From assembly GCA_963971575.1 (NCBI GenBank), contig OZ020611.1, positions 19,442,092 through 19,506,091 of the forward strand: DNA of 64,000 nucleotides. The letters are read 5' to 3'. Source of the stretch: Liopterus haemorrhoidalis (lineage: Eukaryota; Arthropoda; Insecta; Coleoptera; Dytiscidae). The notes beneath the pieces were generated by a model. It worked only from the letters and a program-made list of their open reading frames with translations, was not told the DNA's origin and searched no databases. A program made the translations under genes and the position numbers. Of the stretch, positions 62,860-64,000 are shown piece after piece. The stretch's first letter is position 1; each line of letters starts with the position of its first letter.

Positions 62860-63590
62860 ATGGGGGTGAGACTATAGTGGTATGAAACTTTTTTTTCATT
62901 TATTTTGAAAGAGGCACGGCAGTTAATAACTATTGTTCAGCCAACAGAGCACCCGAGCTCGGTAAATCGTGCAGTTTGGACTGGTGAAAACAGTCTAGAT
63001 TGTAAGGTTGGTGGTTCGATTCTCCTCCGTTGGTGATATTATTCGGGCGAGAATAAATTGTTTACATTACTTCCATTTCACAATCATTCACCCCTCAGCC
63101 AGGTGTAGGAGCTCGCCGCCTGGCATCGGCGATTAGCTTCGTTGCAGAAATAGGCCGATGTAAAATAAATAAAATTAAAAAAAACTATTTTTCAAATAAC
63201 ACTACACATATTATTTAACGCAATATTATAGAGCTTTTTTTCTCTTTCAACGGTCTAAAACTATTATATCCTTACATAACAAAATTTTTGAGAAAAACGG
63301 ATTTTTGTGGTAATAAGAATGAGTGATTAGTGACTCATAACAGTAATCTACCTATTGAAACAATTGCATGCATTTGTTTCCATTATTTACCAACAAATAA
63401 GTCGTCGTTTTGAAGGCCACAAAAGGTGATTTTCTCAAAAATTTGAATATGTAAGGATATACAAGTTTTACACCATTGAATAAAGAAAAAAAAGTTCTAT
63501 AATAATATGTAAAATAATATGTTTAGTGTAATTTGAAAAAAAGTTTATTTACTGTCATACCTTTTGCAAAACAAATGCAAAATATAAAAA
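62860..63590. repeat. Long imperfect palindrome, interrupted by a SINE
   Basis: The inner arms (63195-63312 and 63418-63536) are clear, e.g. ATATCCTTACATA and AAATTTTTGAGAAAA mirrored. The match continues left of the SINE at about 62890-62927 (AGGCACGGCAGTTAATAA against the complement at about 63550-63575). Loop about 63313-63417. Confidence 0.65.
62940..63182 (+). mobile_element. tRNA-derived SINE
   Basis: Begins GCCAACAGAGCACCCGAGCT with an A-box-like GAGCTCGGTAAATCG and a strong B box GGTTCGATTC (about 63009). CCAAC at the start pairs with GTTGG near 63032, as in an acceptor stem. A tRNA-unrelated body (CAGCCAGGTGTAGGAGCTCG) and a tail of AAATAAATAAAATTAAAAAA follow. Flanking 12-mers AACTATTGTTCA (62928-62939) and AACTATTTTTCA (63183-63194) differ at one base. 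Confidence 0.82.
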
Positions 63591-63594
63591 CCTC

Positions 63595-63625
63595 GCTCAA
63601 GAGAAAAAACTTTTTTCTCTTGAGC
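63595..63625. repeat. Perfect 31-bp hairpin
   Basis: GCTCAAGAGAAAAAAC followed by TTTTTTCTCTTGAGC, then CTTTTT. Nothing coding lies upstream, so calling it a terminator is not justified. Confidence 0.75.
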
Positions 63626-64000
63626 CTTTTTGTGGACTGTATTTTTTTGCCGAGCATGTCAAAATTTTAGACTGTAACTCAAAAGTGACCATATATTTGT
63701 GGTCCAAGGTGAAAACTAGATAATCATACCAATTTTCCAACAAAATTCAATTTTTTCCCCCCTAAAATTTAGAAATTTCGATCCAAAATTTTTTGACTTC
63801 GATTTTAGCCAAAATATTGTTCTAATTTTGGAGTGACGATTATAAAAAAGATATTAAAAATTCATGCTTTCCTATTTTTTGAGTTAGAGCCGATTATGGT
63901 CAGTTTTTGACCAATAATTCCAAAATTTTTGCCCACACTTCAAAATGGACCAAATTTTCTTAATCTATGACCAAAAATACATATTTGTACTAATTTTCAA
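63626..64000. other. Gene-free stretch
   Basis: AT-rich with diverged repeated words (CATACCAATTTTCC, TTTGTACTAATTTTC). No recognised feature. Confidence 0.45.

Noticed and set aside
63595..63632. Hairpin plus T-run as an intrinsic terminator
   Set aside because: This is eukaryotic sequence and no transcript or gene leads into it.
1..64000. CRISPR array, endogenous virus, rRNA operon or intact tRNA gene
   Set aside because: Tandem repeats found have no spacer structure typical of CRISPR; no gag/env or other viral protein pattern was seen; tRNA-like parts lack a closed cloverleaf.

Overview
This 64 kb window is AT-rich animal DNA, almost certainly from an insect or other arthropod. The evidence is the mix of mobile elements (mauritiana-type and DD41D mariners, hAT, PIF/Harbinger, piggyBac, Helitron, CR1/jockey-like LINEs), a DRE-type promoter motif (TATCGATA), short GT-AG introns, and no bacterial-style gene packing. 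The species cannot be named from sequence alone. No virus, CRISPR array, rRNA gene or intact canonical tRNA gene was seen. A 200-N assembly gap lies at 32488-32687.

Most of the window is transposons nested in transposons. 0-11 kb: foldback and MITE-like repeats, three related microsatellite-bearing repeat families (called R1, R2 and R3 here), and two TAGAGATGGG hAT elements, one of which splits an R1 copy. 11-16 kb: LINE 3' pieces, a 2.5 kb hAT element carrying a transposase remnant plus a nested Helitron-like piece and an R1 copy, and a possible two-exon gene fragment. 16.8-18.1 kb: a complete DD41D mariner-superfamily element with an uninterrupted 362-residue transposase. 19-29 kb: SINE-like, R2, mariner, SWIM-like, Harbinger, tandem-repeat, piggyBac, Tc1 and Mos1-like relics. 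30-35 kb: a TIR element with a two-exon gene, duplicated LINE C-termini around the gap, and a deletion derivative of a second DD41D family. 35-39.4 kb: a conserved-protein pseudogene split by hAT copy C, then a full-length non-autonomous Helitron. 39.6-40.9 kb and 56.7-58.0 kb: two more DD41D copies, both broken. 43-46.5 kb: the best host-gene candidate (a first coding exon with a DRE upstream), a hAT element and a LINE. 48-51 kb: a mariner relic hit by a hAT MITE, a LINE, and a Harbinger element with its own nested MITE. 51.4-55.6 kb: a 2.7 kb giant foldback and a Helitron-like repeat with 121-bp tandem units. 58-64 kb: a 1.5 kb palindrome carrying a short insertion that contains a well-formed hammerhead ribozyme, an R1 palindrome, and a palindrome with a nested SINE.

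The genes do not form one pathway. What connects them is transposition: exact target-site duplications (TA, 8 bp, TAA/TTA, 12 bp) give the order of insertion at many places, and three near-identical DD41D copies point to recent activity. Among the transposase genes only the DD41D copy at 16950-18038 is uninterrupted. The rest are truncated, frameshifted or carry stops. The most unusual item is the hammerhead ribozyme at 59211-59255, inside a 253-bp insertion flanked by a 12-bp direct repeat.
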